Shown here in pieces: positions 20,069-29,230 of a stretch of 64,000 nt of DNA. The stretch is taken from contig JADKCK010000108.1 in assembly GCA_016718845.1 (NCBI GenBank), forward strand, positions 1-64,000, given 5' to 3'. The stretch is from Sphingobacteriales bacterium (GTDB lineage Bacteria > Bacteroidota > Bacteroidia > Chitinophagales > UBA2359). How positions within the stretch are numbered: position 1 is the first letter of the stretch; each line of letters begins with the position of its first letter. Under the pieces are notes generated by a model. It saw only the letters and a program-made list of their open reading frames with translations. It was not told where the DNA came from and searched no databases. A program made the position numbers and the translations under genes.

Positions 20069-21519
20069 ATGAAACCAGATTTTGAAGTAGGCATTATAGG
20101 CAGGTTTTGGCGGATTGATAGCGCGCCCTGCCTCAAACACTCCGCAGACAATCGTTTGTTATTTTTGAACGTGCCAACGAAGTAGGCGGCACCTGGCGCG
20201 ACAACATCTACCCTGGTTGCGGCTGCGATGTGCATTCGCATCTGTACAGCATAGCATCAGAACCAAACCCCAATTGGTCGCAGTTGTTTTCGGCACAACC
20301 CGAAATTTTAGCTTACCTAAAAAATGTAGTTGCCAACAACCAACTAAACCCATTTATCCGTTACAATACCGATGTGGTGACATTAGGTTTTGGAAGATAG
20401 CAACACCTGGCAACTAACCGACCAACATGGCAAAACAACAGTGGTTAAAATGTTAATATTGGCTACGGGACCACTTAATCGCCCAAATATGCCTGTATTT
20501 AAAGGTTTAGAAAACTACAAAGGCAAGCAATTTCACTCGTCGGCATGGGACAACAGCTACGATTTAACTAACAAACGGGTAGCTATTATAGGCACAGGGG
20601 CAAGTGCCATACAAATTATACCCAATATTGCGCCTATTGTTGGGCAGTTAAACGTTTTCAGCAATAACTGGTTTGGGTAATGCCACGACGCAACAGAACA
20701 ATTGGCAGTTTCAGAAAGCTCTGTTTAACCGTATCCCCATCGTCCAAAAACAATACGCGAAATTATTTACTGGATACGCGAGTTGTTTGGATTAGGCTTT
20801 GTAGGCAACCATTTTATAAACAAACTAATGGAAAAATCGGTGCTTAAGCAATTAGAAAAAGAATGTAAAACCCCAACACACGGGCAAAACTTATCCCCAA
20901 TAACAATTGGTTGCAAACGCATTTTGGTTGCCGATGATTTTTACCCTACTTTTAATCGCCCAAACGTTGATTTAATCACCGATTCCATAGACCATATCAC
21001 CGAAAACGGTATCTGTACAAAAAACGGCACGCATTATCCCGCCGATGTAATTATTTTTGCAACAGGTTTTATTGCCGCCGAAGTAGAACTACACAGCAAA
21101 ATAACAGGTATAAATGGGCGATTGTTGATAGACGAATGGCGAAAAAATGGGTGCCGAAGCCTATTTAGGAGCTACTGTTTCGGGTTATCAAACTGTAATT
21201 TATCTTGGGTCCCAACACCGGTTTAGGGCATAGCTCGGTGGTACACATGATGGAGTCGCAGATGAATTATCTAATGCAATACCTCGAACAACTCGAAAAA
21301 GGCGGCTCAAATGCTCGTTTAGACCTTAAACCGCAGGTGCAAACTGCCTACAATAAACACCTACAGCAGCAATTTGATGGTACTGTGTGGAATTCGGGCT
21401 GCAAAAGTTGGTACCTAAACAACAAGGGCAAAAACACAACCCTTTACCCGCGCCTAACAGCCGCCTTCCGAAAAGCCACTAAAACATTTAATCCCAACGA
21501 TTACTTTGTTTCGGGGTGA
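20069..21519 (+). CDS. Flavin-containing / Baeyer-Villiger-type monooxygenase (frames interrupted)
   Basis: About 480 residues. MKPDFEVGIIG starts the FAD Rossmann motif (the GxG core is damaged by a break near 20105). Then come VIFERANEVGGTWRDNIYPG and DVHSHLYSIA, typical of BVMOs; FKGLENYKGKQFHSSAWD, which fits the FxGxxxHxxxW fingerprint; VAIIGTGASAIQI, the NADPH motif; VIIFATGF; and LGPNTGLGHSSVVHMMESQ near the end. These enzymes use FAD, NADPH and O2 to turn ketones into esters/lactones or oxidise soft nucleophiles. Breaks are near 20105, 20160, 20390, 20690-20780 and 21150-21210; no conserved block is lost. The start codon touches the 8-bp array, leaving no room for a leader outside the array. 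Confidence 0.78.
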
Positions 21520-21521
21520 TG

Positions 21522-21688
21522 CTTTTGGCTGTCGGCTGTCGGCTATTCGCTATCGGCTGTTGCTTGTGTTTCATAAACAACAATTATTGCCTAATGGAAT
21601 ATAGGTAATGGCGATATGGACAGTCAAAATCTACAGCCTGTAGCCCAAAAGCCAAAAGCGAAAAGCCAAAATCTTCTTAAAAAATTTC
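21522..21688. repeat. Dispersed intergenic inverted repeat (GCTTTTGGCTGTCGGCT family)
   Basis: The left arm (about 21522-21562) is built of short words such as GGCTTTTGGCTGTCGGCTGT. The right arm (about 21630-21688) has the reverse-complement words (CCCAAAAGCCAAAAGCG, AAAAGCCAAAATC). It fills the gap between the monooxygenase and the channel gene. Related copies are at 37022-37180 and 51783-51880. Confidence 0.55.
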
Positions 21689-21694
21689 TTTATC

Positions 21695-22744
21695 ATGAAA
21701 AAAAATTTACCTTCTCTCCTACCCTATCGCCTAATAGTTGGCGTATTGTTATGGTGCGTAATAAGCATGGCAAAGCACGTGCAAACACCCCACCGACACC
21801 ATACCCAAGAACGGACAACGAGTTTATACGGGCATTTACCTCAGCGGACCTATACGACATAAACATCAGTGACCACTCGTTTTGTGCCGAGTTTTATGTT
21901 GGTTTAAATGGAAAGGCAACCGCGACCCCACAAAATAGAGTTTGTAAATGCCATCGAAAAATGGGGCGCGACCCAAACTACTTTCTACGACTCGACCGAT
22001 TGCGCAATGGTTGTCAATACGATAGAATGCGTGTCGAGGGCGATTTTATCATCCGTTTGGGTACCTGGCTCGTTTCCCGCTCGACGGGCGCGCCTTATCT
22101 ACCTAGCTTCTGAACATGCCGAGTACCCCTACGACTCGTTGGTTTATGTACCCGACACATCCGGGCAAAGGGAATGTTTTACCCGCACAAATAAAAAACA
22201 GCAAGCAGCAAAGCGCCTTACACCGCAGTTTCAGTTACCTGGCTGGGACAATGAGGCGATGCGTTATAGCTCGCAAAAAAACACCTACAACACCAACTTG
22301 GCGATACCGTGCACCTAAAACCAATGCAGCAATTTTAACTTTACATAGATATTGCTCGCCCGCTCCAACTACTTTTGGTTTAAACTATTCATTGACCTTG
22401 CTTATTGTGTTGATAGCTGGTTTGGGCGGCATGTTTACCGTTCCAAACTACGTCGAGGCGCACTTGTCGTTTACCGTTGTAGCTGCTAACCGCTGTTTTT
22501 GCGAAAAAAGTAACCGGCCTCACCGATGCCCTACCCGATGTAGCGCCTCTGGGTGTTGATGGACCAAGGTATGTACTAAGTTATTGCTTTATTACACTAG
22601 TGCTGCTGCAACTTATCCGCGACGGCAATTGGTACAAAACCCTAAAGATGCCGCTAACATTCCAGCCTAAGCCGCCGCGAGTATTTGTTAGGCACCATTT
22701 ATGCCGGTGTTTATGGACTAGGCTTGTTGTGGTTGATTAGATAG
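21695..22744 (+). CDS. Pentameric ligand-gated ion channel (Cys-loop receptor-like) homologue, frames interrupted
   Basis: About 350 codons starting at 21695 with a signal peptide (MKKNLPSLLPYRLIVGVLLW). The readable pieces, across several frames, are: NGQRVYTGIYLSG then YDINISDHSFCAEFYV (first strands of the ligand-binding domain), KIEFVNAIEKWGATQTTF, the FPLDGRAL-like segment (about 22075-22100) where pLGICs have the conserved FPxD of the Cys-loop, and EYPYDSLVYVPDTSG. The membrane part has LIAGLGGMFTVPNYVEAHLS, then LTAVFAKKVTG and LPDVAPLGV before YVLSYCFITLVLLQLI. This matches M1-M3 of GLIC-type channels (RLSLAITALLTA, then LPxxxYLTxxD). LGTIYAGVYGLGLLWLIR is M4. A gated ion channel in the inner membrane is inferred. 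At least six indels; whether it is functional is unknown. It follows the monooxygenase by 175 bp. Confidence 0.6.
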
Positions 22745-22798
22745 ATTAGTAATTGCTTAAAGATTCGGAGAAGTTGGATGTTATTAGCATTGCGGTGT

Positions 22799-22842
22799 AA
22801 AAAAACGCCCTGTTCTTTGGCTTAAGAACGGGGGCGTTTTAC
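22799..22842 (+). terminator. Terminator after the ion-channel gene
   Basis: AAAAACGCCC-TGTTCTT pairs with AAGAACG-GGGGCGTTTT around a short loop, about 55 nt after the stop at 22744. Confidence 0.75.
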
Positions 22843-22988
22843 TCATAACGTTTGTTAATGTTAATGTTTGTTTAGGTATCTAGTAGTGGCGGTACTTGTA
22901 TCGCCCAAGACAAACTAATTTATTTTGAGTCAAGTACTACACTAGCGGTTGGGCAGAAAGATACTTTTTCAAACAACTCTTTATCTCA

Positions 22989-23540
22989 TTAGAAGCTACA
23001 CACCCATGCGTGGCGGATTGCAGATGACGACGAATAGTCGTCTGCCGTCATATTTTTCCATCGCTGTTACAAACCTCGCAATAAAGGGTTTTCTTTCGTA
23101 AGCACATTCATCGCAAACATAAATAGCGGGTTTGCCACACACACCTGAAGTAAAATGCCGGTATGCTTGGTTGCGGGCTAAGAGCGTTATGTTGTTTTGG
23201 GGAGCATTGAGTGCCAAATCGTATTTGGCGGTTACTTTCATCTTCAATTGGGGCCTGAGTCAAAATCGTAGATATAGTTTAAAACAGATTTAGGTTCCAG
23301 TACTGTTTTCTAACTCTTCCTCCTTATCAATTTCGTCATCCAACTTAGGAATGCTAAACATGCTCTATGTCCGCAACATTCCAAAAGACAAAGCATTGTA
23401 GCATCTAATTCGTCGAGGTGAAAAAGGTTGGCACTAAAAGGTTTAATGCTCTCGTAGGATGACACCAGGAAATGAAACATGGGCGTTGTTTCGCCTTGTG
23501 CGTTTTTTGTAGTTCTGTAAGTTATTTTTAAGTGAGCGTT
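22989..23540 (-). pseudogene. Broken gene ending in a zinc-ribbon, pRiA4b ORF-3 / IS1096 TnpR-like
   Basis: The best frame (23247-22996) reads NITLLARNQAYRHFTSGVCG, then KPAIYVCDECAYE and FVVICNPPRMGV. With one-base corrections it becomes CxxCGKPA...CDEC...LYCEVCN...NPPRMGVCSF, a multi-Cys zinc ribbon like that ending some plasmid pRiA4b ORF-3/IS1096 passenger proteins. Just upstream (23285-23250) is LNYIYDF, the YxYDFGD core of that family. Further upstream, acidic and helical pieces (FHLDELDATMLCLL, KLDDEIDKEEELENSTGT) are in other frames up to about 23540. No full reading frame or start is visible. Function is not known; the family is often found on mobile DNA. The assignment rests on the C-terminal motifs only. 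Confidence 0.4.
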
Positions 23541-23872
23541 AGTTTCTTTTTCAAAGTACGGTTTCTGAGATACGGCATTTTGAGGGGTGACTTGGGACGT
23601 GGTTTGAGTTTTTAATCCGAAAATTGGTTTTGTTGTAGAGTTGTCGAATTACAGGAATTAGATACCTGTTTATTTTTGATGGGAATTCGGGCCTAAGTTA
23701 CGGAAAAACCACAAAAACGGTTGCGGTAGCAGTTTTTAATGTGCAAAAGTACCTCAAATCCCTCAAAACCAAATAATTAGCAAAAATTTGGCCATCAATC
23801 CTAAAAGATTAGTTCGTTTAGTTTTTGTACAAAACTCCGTACCTTTAAGCCCTAAAAAAATAGCTATCCTAT
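23541..23872. other. Intergenic region upstream of oligopeptidase B
   Basis: About 330 bp between the broken zinc-ribbon gene (minus) and the peptidase gene (plus). It probably holds the lost N-terminal part or promoter of the former. Near the right end, GTACCTTTAAG (about 23839) resembles a -7 box with one mismatch for the peptidase gene. A 109-codon minus-strand frame at 23763-24092 overlaps the peptidase start and has no protein-like features. Confidence 0.4.
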
Positions 23873-25905
23873 ATGCCAATAAAAACACCTGATGCTGCCA
23901 GTAAAAGTTCCTTATCAATAACGGTTCCCGACCACACCCGCATCGACAATTATTTTGTTGGTTAAAAGAAAACCCGATGTAGTTGCCTATATCGAAGCCG
24001 AAAACACATACCGAGCAAACATTAGCCCAATTAGCATCGCTGCGCGAAAGCCTTTTTACCGAAATAATGAGCCACATTAAACAAACCGACAACTCGGTTG
24101 CTTATCTGCGCGACGGTTACTATTATTATACACGCACCCACGAGGGTAAATCGTACAAAACCTACTGCCGCAAAAAAGGCAGTTTAGATGATCCCGAAAC
24201 CGTTATTTTAGATGTAAATGCCCTTGCCGAAGGACGCAAACAGTTTATGGCAAGTCAGGTGCGGGTTAGCCCTGCCGACATTTTGGGTTATGCCGTTGAC
24301 CTAACAGGCGGACGGCTAAATACCATCTATTTTAAAAATCTACAAACAAACGAGTTATTGCCGATGTGATTGAAAATGTATCGGAATACTGCTTTGCTGA
24401 CAATGCCCAAACGGATCTATACCACCTACGACGATAGCCTGCAGTGCAGGTAGGGTATGCACACCATTAGGCACGCCTCTATTGCCAACGATGTGCTACT
24501 GTACGAAGACCTTGACGAGGCGTTTTTGGGTAGGCATGAGCGGTCACATCTAAACAGTACCTCTATATAGTGTCGGGTAGTAAAATCACCTCCGAGACAC
24601 ACTACCTGCCCGCCAACATAACACCCCTACCCCAAACGACCTAAAACTTTTCAGGCACGCATACAAGGTTTAGAGTATCTTGTGTTTGATACCGCACAAC
24701 ACTTTTTTTGTTAATTAATCATCAAAGCAAAATTTTAGGCTGATGAAAACCAATGCCGAAGCCACGCAAATAGAACATTGGACAGAGAGGACATCACTGG
24801 AAACGATGTATTGCTCGAAGACCTGTTGCTGTTCGAGCAATATATGGTGCTGCAAGAACGCCGGAGGGTTTGTTGCATTTAGGGTATTGGTTTTAGATGG
24901 TTCGGCAGATTACCAAATTCCGTTCCGCGACCCACTTACGACCTTCGGGTAGCCGAAAATTTTGATAGCCACACCCATACATTTCGCTATCAGTACAACT
25001 CGCTTACAACACCTTTGACGGTGTACGAGATTGATTTATCTACCCAAAAACAAACTTTATTAAAACAACAAGAAGTGCCGGGCGGGTTCGACTCTGCCAA
25101 TTATGTATCCGAGCGGCATTGGGCAACTGCCCCCGATGGCACTCGGGTTCCTATTTCGTTGGTACGCCACAAAAGTTTTGCCGTATCGCCCCAAAGCCCT
25201 TTGTTGTTGTATGGCTATGGCTCGTATGGCATGAGCACCGACCCCTATTTTAGCATTAGCGCCTTACCTTTATTAGACCGCGGCGTAATTTATGCCATTG
25301 CACACATACGCGGCGGGCAAGAGTTGGGCAGACACTGGTACGACAGTGGCAAATTGCTACAAAAAACCAATACTTTTACCGATTTTATTGCTTGTGCCGA
25401 TCATTTGGTGGCGATTGGCTATACCTCGCACGATAGGTTGGTGATACGCGGCGGTAGTGCAGGCGGTTTGTTGTTGGGTGCAGTGCTTAATCTTCGCCCC
25501 GATGTTTGCAAAGCAGCTTGTTTGTCGGTGCCTTTTGTTGATGCCCTAAATACTATGCTCGATGATACCTTGCCCCTAACCGTTGGCGAATACGAGGAAT
25601 GGGGCAACCCCAACGAAAAACAATACTACGACCATATATTGTCGTACTCGCCCTACGACAATATCCAAGCCAAAGACTATCCAAATGTGTTGGTGCTAAC
25701 GGGTTTTCACGATACCAATGTGTCGTATTGGGAGCCTGCCAAATGGGTGGCTAAACTACGCGAACACAAAACCGACAACAACCTTTTGTTGCTCAAAACT
25801 AATATGGTGGCGGGTCATTCGGGGGCATCGGGGCGCTACGATGCCATACGCGAAACAGCCTACGAATACGCTTTTATGTTAGCCATTTTAGGGCTAAATA
25901 GTTAA
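23873..25905 (+). CDS. ptrB: Oligopeptidase B (prolyl oligopeptidase family S9A), frames interrupted in the N-terminal half
   Basis: About 677 codons, the usual length of protease II. The N-terminal part shows ITVPDHTRIDNYFWLKENPD and VVAYIEAENTY, typical of family S9A, then a beta-propeller (for example YYYYTRTHEGKSYKTYCRKK, ISPAD-like VSPADILGYAVD). The intact C-terminal frame (25015-25905) is the alpha/beta-hydrolase domain with nucleophile Ser in IRGGSAGGLLLG, Asp in LTGFHDTNVSYWEP and His in AGHSGASGRYDA, so the catalytic triad is complete. It cuts short peptides after Arg/Lys in the cytoplasm. The reading is broken several times between 23960 and 25015, and part of the propeller is hard to follow. 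Shares a terminator hairpin with the convergent GldM-like gene. Confidence 0.85.
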
Positions 25906-25907
25906 AC

Positions 25908-25942
25908 AAAAAGGTGCAACAGGATTTTCTGCTGCACCTTTT
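25908..25942. terminator. Shared bidirectional terminator
   Basis: AAAAAGGTGCA and TGCACCTTTTTT arms around a loop between the convergent oligopeptidase B and GldM-like genes, with A and T runs on both sides. Confidence 0.8.
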
Positions 25943-25967
25943 TTATTGTTGTTGCTTGTGGTTTGTG

Positions 25968-26815
25968 TTATCGGCAAGGTTTTACTACGGTGTAACGTTG
26001 GGTAAAGGGGTAGGTTGTTTTTTTCGCCAAAGCCAGTCAAATGGGTTATTGTTCCCTTCATTATATGCTCGCCAACTTTGTCGCACGGACGGGTAATGCG
26101 TGCAAGTCCGTCCATACCACCAAATATTTTTTTGTCATCAACGGCAACAACAAAGCTTGGATTATTACACAAAAAGCCAATACTCAACTTGAGTGTATCG
26201 CCTTGGTGTAAAGTAGTTGCGTTAGGCATTAAAATTGGTTCTCTAAAAACGCCAAGTCAATATATCACCTAATCGGCTAAACCAATAATCTACCAAAGTA
26301 GTTTCCAGCACTTTTATTTGCAATTGCTGCAATTTACTGTACAGCAGTTTTACATTTTGGGGCATTTTGTTGGATACAGCAGTGTTGTTTAGTGTGTTAT
26401 CGGTTAAGGTGTGCAAAAAAGGCATTGTTTCGGTTATAGCTGGTATGCTTACTTTTTCTACTTTTGCAAACATTTGTTGATACAATTGCTTTAATTGTTG
26501 TGGCGTGCTGACTTGATTTTGGTGTTGAGTAAGATAATCTTCGGCTAATTTTCGGATATTTTGAGCTGAATCAAATTTATTTCCACCACGGTTTTCTTTT
26601 TTTACTTTTGCTTCAAATGCCCCTAGTGTGTTATTTATCTGTTCTTCGGTTAGTGTTTTTTGCATCTCCAAACTCTCTTCCATTTCTTTTAATAATGGTT
26701 CATAATCGGAGGCTAAATAAAGGGTGTGGGTGTATCGCCCAACTAATATAGTAAGTGCAGCACCAAGTAAAATGCCCAAACAAAATAGGGCTATCAAACG
26801 GTTGTTAGTTTGCAT
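25968..26815 (-). CDS. GldM-like membrane protein, paralogue 1 (one frameshift)
   Basis: About 282 residues. One N-terminal membrane helix (NRLIALFCLGILLGAALTIL), a helical periplasmic region (~45-185), then a beta domain (TLHQGDTLKLSIGFLCNNPS, VGEHIMKGTIT). The C-terminal DNA still holds the PFTQRYTVVKPCR end of the neighbouring paralogue, but in a shifted frame, and a second shift lies near 26235 between TWRF and MPNATTL. The plan (one TM helix, helical part, strand-rich end closing with a YPF...Y.VV.P pattern) is that of GldM, the inner-membrane part of the T9SS/gliding motor, but the protein is about half as long and no gldK/L/N genes are near. The first 48 residues are almost identical to those of the next gene. 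Confidence 0.6.
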
Positions 26816-26830
26816 AAAATAGTGTTTATT

Positions 26831-26870
26831 AAAAAACGCCTAAACAAGCTTTTTTGTTGTTTAGGCGCTA
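26831..26870 (-). terminator. Hairpin between the two GldM-like genes
   Basis: CGCCTAAACAA / TTGTTTAGGCG, 11-bp perfect stem with a T-rich loop, 30 nt past the stop of paralogue 2 and just upstream of paralogue 1. The same hairpin precedes paralogue 2 (27747-27786), so it was part of the duplicated unit. Confidence 0.7.
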
Positions 26871-26897
26871 ATTTATTGAAAGATGAATTGTTATTTG

Positions 26898-27731
26898 TTA
26901 TCGGCAAGGTTTTACTACGGTGTAACGTTGGGTAAAGGGGTAGGTTCTTTTTAAACTGTCTTCGCCCATAACTACTAAAGAACCAGTTATTTGCTGCTCA
27001 CCTATTTTGTTACACTCTTTTTGCACATAAACAAGATCACCACCATTTTCCTCTACTTGCTTATCATCAACAAATAGTTGTACATTGTTAAGAGAAGTAG
27101 TGTGGCATACAAGACCTACTTTTAATTCAAATTTATCTCCTTGTACTAAATACGTGCTATTAGGTAGTAGTATAACATCTGTTGAACATACTATTAGGTC
27201 TTTACCAAAGCGTTCGTACAATATGTCTACTATTTTTTTTTCGAGCATCACCATATTTAATTGTTGCAATTGTGTATTTAGTTGCTGCATAAACGGCGAA
27301 ACACTATTAATTTTTATAGGTTGTCGTTTTTCAATGATGGACTTGTGTTGCTGTTTATTAAACGACATGGTATCTATACTCATCAATAATTGGTTTTGTA
27401 GAGTTTGTACTTGTTCAAACAAAACAGGTGTTTTTTTTGCTTGTTCGAGATAATCAACTACTTTTTTTTGTACAGATTGAGCAGGTAATAACAGAAATTT
27501 CCCTCTGACTTCTTTTTTCACCCTTTTATTAAATTCAGTCATCTCTTCGTCAATGTTTAACTGCATGATGGGTATTGCCATCTCCAAACTCTCTCCCATT
27601 TCTTTTAATAATGGTTCATAATCGGAGGCTAAATAAAGGGTGTGGGTGTATCGCCCAACTAATATAGTAAGTGCAGCACCAAGCAAAACGCCCAAACAAA
27701 ATAGGGCTATCAAACGGTTGTTAGTTTGCAT
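26898..27731 (-). CDS. GldM-like membrane protein, paralogue 2
   Basis: 277 residues, intact. N-terminal TM helix (NRLIALFCLGVLLGAALTIL), then helices with KEMGESLEMA and a hydrophilic coiled part (~70-170). A beta domain follows (YLVQGDKFELKVGLVC, VQLFVDDKQVEENGGD, CNKIGEQQITGSLVV) and the end YPFTQRYTVVKPCR. The last part resembles the GldM periplasmic domains, in which a gated series of beta domains ends in a YPFxxxYxVxxP motif. Duplicate of the gene at 25968-26815: nearly identical at both ends, strongly diverged in the middle. A role as an accessory motor or T9SS part is inferred only from this resemblance. Confidence 0.65.
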   Translation of the reverse strand: MQTNNRLIALFCLGVLLGAALTILVGRYTHTLYLASDYEPLLKEMGESLEMAIPIMQLNIDEEMTEFNKRVKKEVRGKFLLLPAQSVQKKVVDYLEQAKKTPVLFEQVQTLQNQLLMSIDTMSFNKQQHKSIIEKRQPIKINSVSPFMQQLNTQLQQLNMVMLEKKIVDILYERFGKDLIVCSTDVILLPNSTYLVQGDKFELKVGLVCHTTSLNNVQLFVDDKQVEENGGDLVYVQKECNKIGEQQITGSLVVMGEDSLKRTYPFTQRYTVVKPCR

Positions 27732-27746
27732 AAAATAATGTTTATT

Positions 27747-27786
27747 AAAAAACGCCTAAACAAGCTTTTTGTTGTTTAGACGCTTA
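27747..27786 (-). terminator. Hairpin upstream of paralogue 2
   Basis: CGCCTAAACAA / TTGTTTAGACG stem (one G-U type change) matching the hairpin at 26831-26870. It lies 80 nt past the stop of the PKD protein gene and may terminate it. Confidence 0.6.
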
Positions 27787-27808
27787 AAAAATGAAGTTGG
27801 GCATTTCG

Positions 27809-27863
27809 CGTTTCGGCTACGCTCAAGACCAGTACAGGCGGTCACTGAGCGAACTAAGTGAAA
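27809..27863. repeat. Inverted repeat of the TGAGCGnAGTCGAAA type
   Basis: TTTCGGCTACGCTCAAGACC faces GGTCACTGAGCGAAC with a short spacer; a related single copy is at 30611-30635. It abuts the stop codon of the PKD protein gene at 27866. Confidence 0.5.
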
Positions 27864-27865
27864 AA

Positions 27866-29040
27866 TTACGGATTAGTTTGGTTTACGCTAACCGCACCTT
27901 CTCCCGAATTATCCCATTGTACGGTAATACTTGCGGTGCCTTGCCCGCTGGTGATAGTTCCGCTAGTGACTGTCCAGTTGTATTGTGTGCCGTTTGCGCC
28001 GGGGTTAGATACGGTATAAACGCCTATGCCATTGGCGCAAGTGCTACCGCTTTGGCTAATATTGGGCGATGGAATGGCAGCTTGTGTTACGGTTATGCTG
28101 GTGTTAGCCGTACAACCATTGTTATCGGTGACAGTAAGGGTATAATTGCCCGCTGTACTCACTGTTATAGCTGATGCGTTTGAGCCATTACTCCACAAAT
28201 AGGTTCCGTTGCCGCTGGCAGTAAGCGTGGTGTTGCCGCCTGCACAAAACGAGTTAGCTCCCGAAATGTTAGCTGTGGGGTTGGGCGATACAGTAAGGCT
28301 GGTACTTGCTGTACCTGTGCAGCCATTGGCATCGGTGGCGGTAACGGTGTAGATACCTGCAGTGCTGGCGGTAGTAGTTGGGCTTCCGCTGCCGTTGCTC
28401 CAAATGTAGCTGTTGCCATTATTAGCTATAAAAGTGGTGCTTTGTCCGCTACAAATGTTGTTGTTGCCCGTAATGTTAACCGCAAGAGGTGGGCAAGTAT
28501 TTTCGGGTGTTAAGGTTAGCGTTCGGGTTTGGGTTTTGTCGCCACTTGCGCTGTTATTGTTGTTGGCAGATAAGGTAGCTAAGTAAAATGTTAGGTTGCC
28601 TACATCGGTGGCGGGGGCTGTCCAGTTAAATGTCCAGGTACCGCTGCTGCTTACCGCATTTTGTTTTAAAAAAGCAATACTATTGCCCGAAACAGTGCCG
28701 TTGGCAATTTCGGTGCCTGCTATTGCGACAAAAGTACCTGCATTTGCACCACCTGTAACCCGTGCGCAAGCTATCTCGAAGCCATACCGTAACCCGCCTG
28801 TGGCAGATACCGTAATGCTGTAAGTTTGCCCGGGTGTATAATTTGTGGGATTTCCGGCTATGGTAAGGGTATTGGTAGCGCCTGCGTTTGCGGCATGGCA
28901 ACCAGGGTGCAGGTAGGTTGCGTACCATACAAACCACAACGGTTGTTAGGTGGTCCATCGGGGTAAGTAACAGCCGTATTGTTGTAGGCTAATACGCTAA
29001 AAATGGCTAAAAAAGTAGCTGTAAGATAAGATAGTTTCAT
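27866..29040 (-). CDS. Secreted Reeler-like / PKD-repeat protein (one frameshift)
   Basis: About 390 residues. A signal peptide MKLSYLTATFLAIFSVLA is followed by YPDGPPNNRCGLYG and a domain of ~150 residues (NYTPGQTYSITVSATGGLRY, FNWTAPATDVGNLTFYLA), which is the choice-of-anchor V/Reeler-like domain. Then come two or more Ig/PKD-like repeats with phrases such as YIWSNGSGSPTTTASTAG and YTVTATDANGCTGTA, and a last PKD-like domain (QYNWTVTSGTITSGQGTASI). The protein ends abruptly in SVNQTNP without a T9SS sorting domain, exactly as the phosphodiesterase at 33596-35368 does. One indel near 28930 joins the signal peptide and body. A surface or secreted adhesive role is likely. Confidence 0.7.
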
Positions 29041-29230
29041 GTGTTTTACGATTTTAGATATTTGCTTGTTGGTAAAAAATTTTGTAAAAATTGTTGTTCC
29101 TCACCCGTATGTTTTTATCTTGCCCAAATGCTCGCCCGCTTACCTAACTTTTGACATTGCCCCTAAGGGAGTTGGAAATACGCTGTATCTACATTAAATC
29201 TTCATTTCATCGAACTTCGAAACTCAAAAT

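Noticed and set aside
19814..20185. His/Pro/Ser-rich 123-codon protein across the 8-bp array
   Set aside because: The peptide is only a reading of the satellite; all three frames give similar peptides. Kept only as part of the phase-variation idea.
23763..24092. 109-codon minus-strand open frame overlapping the oligopeptidase B start
   Set aside because: It lies antisense to the conserved S9A N-terminal motifs and has no recognised features.
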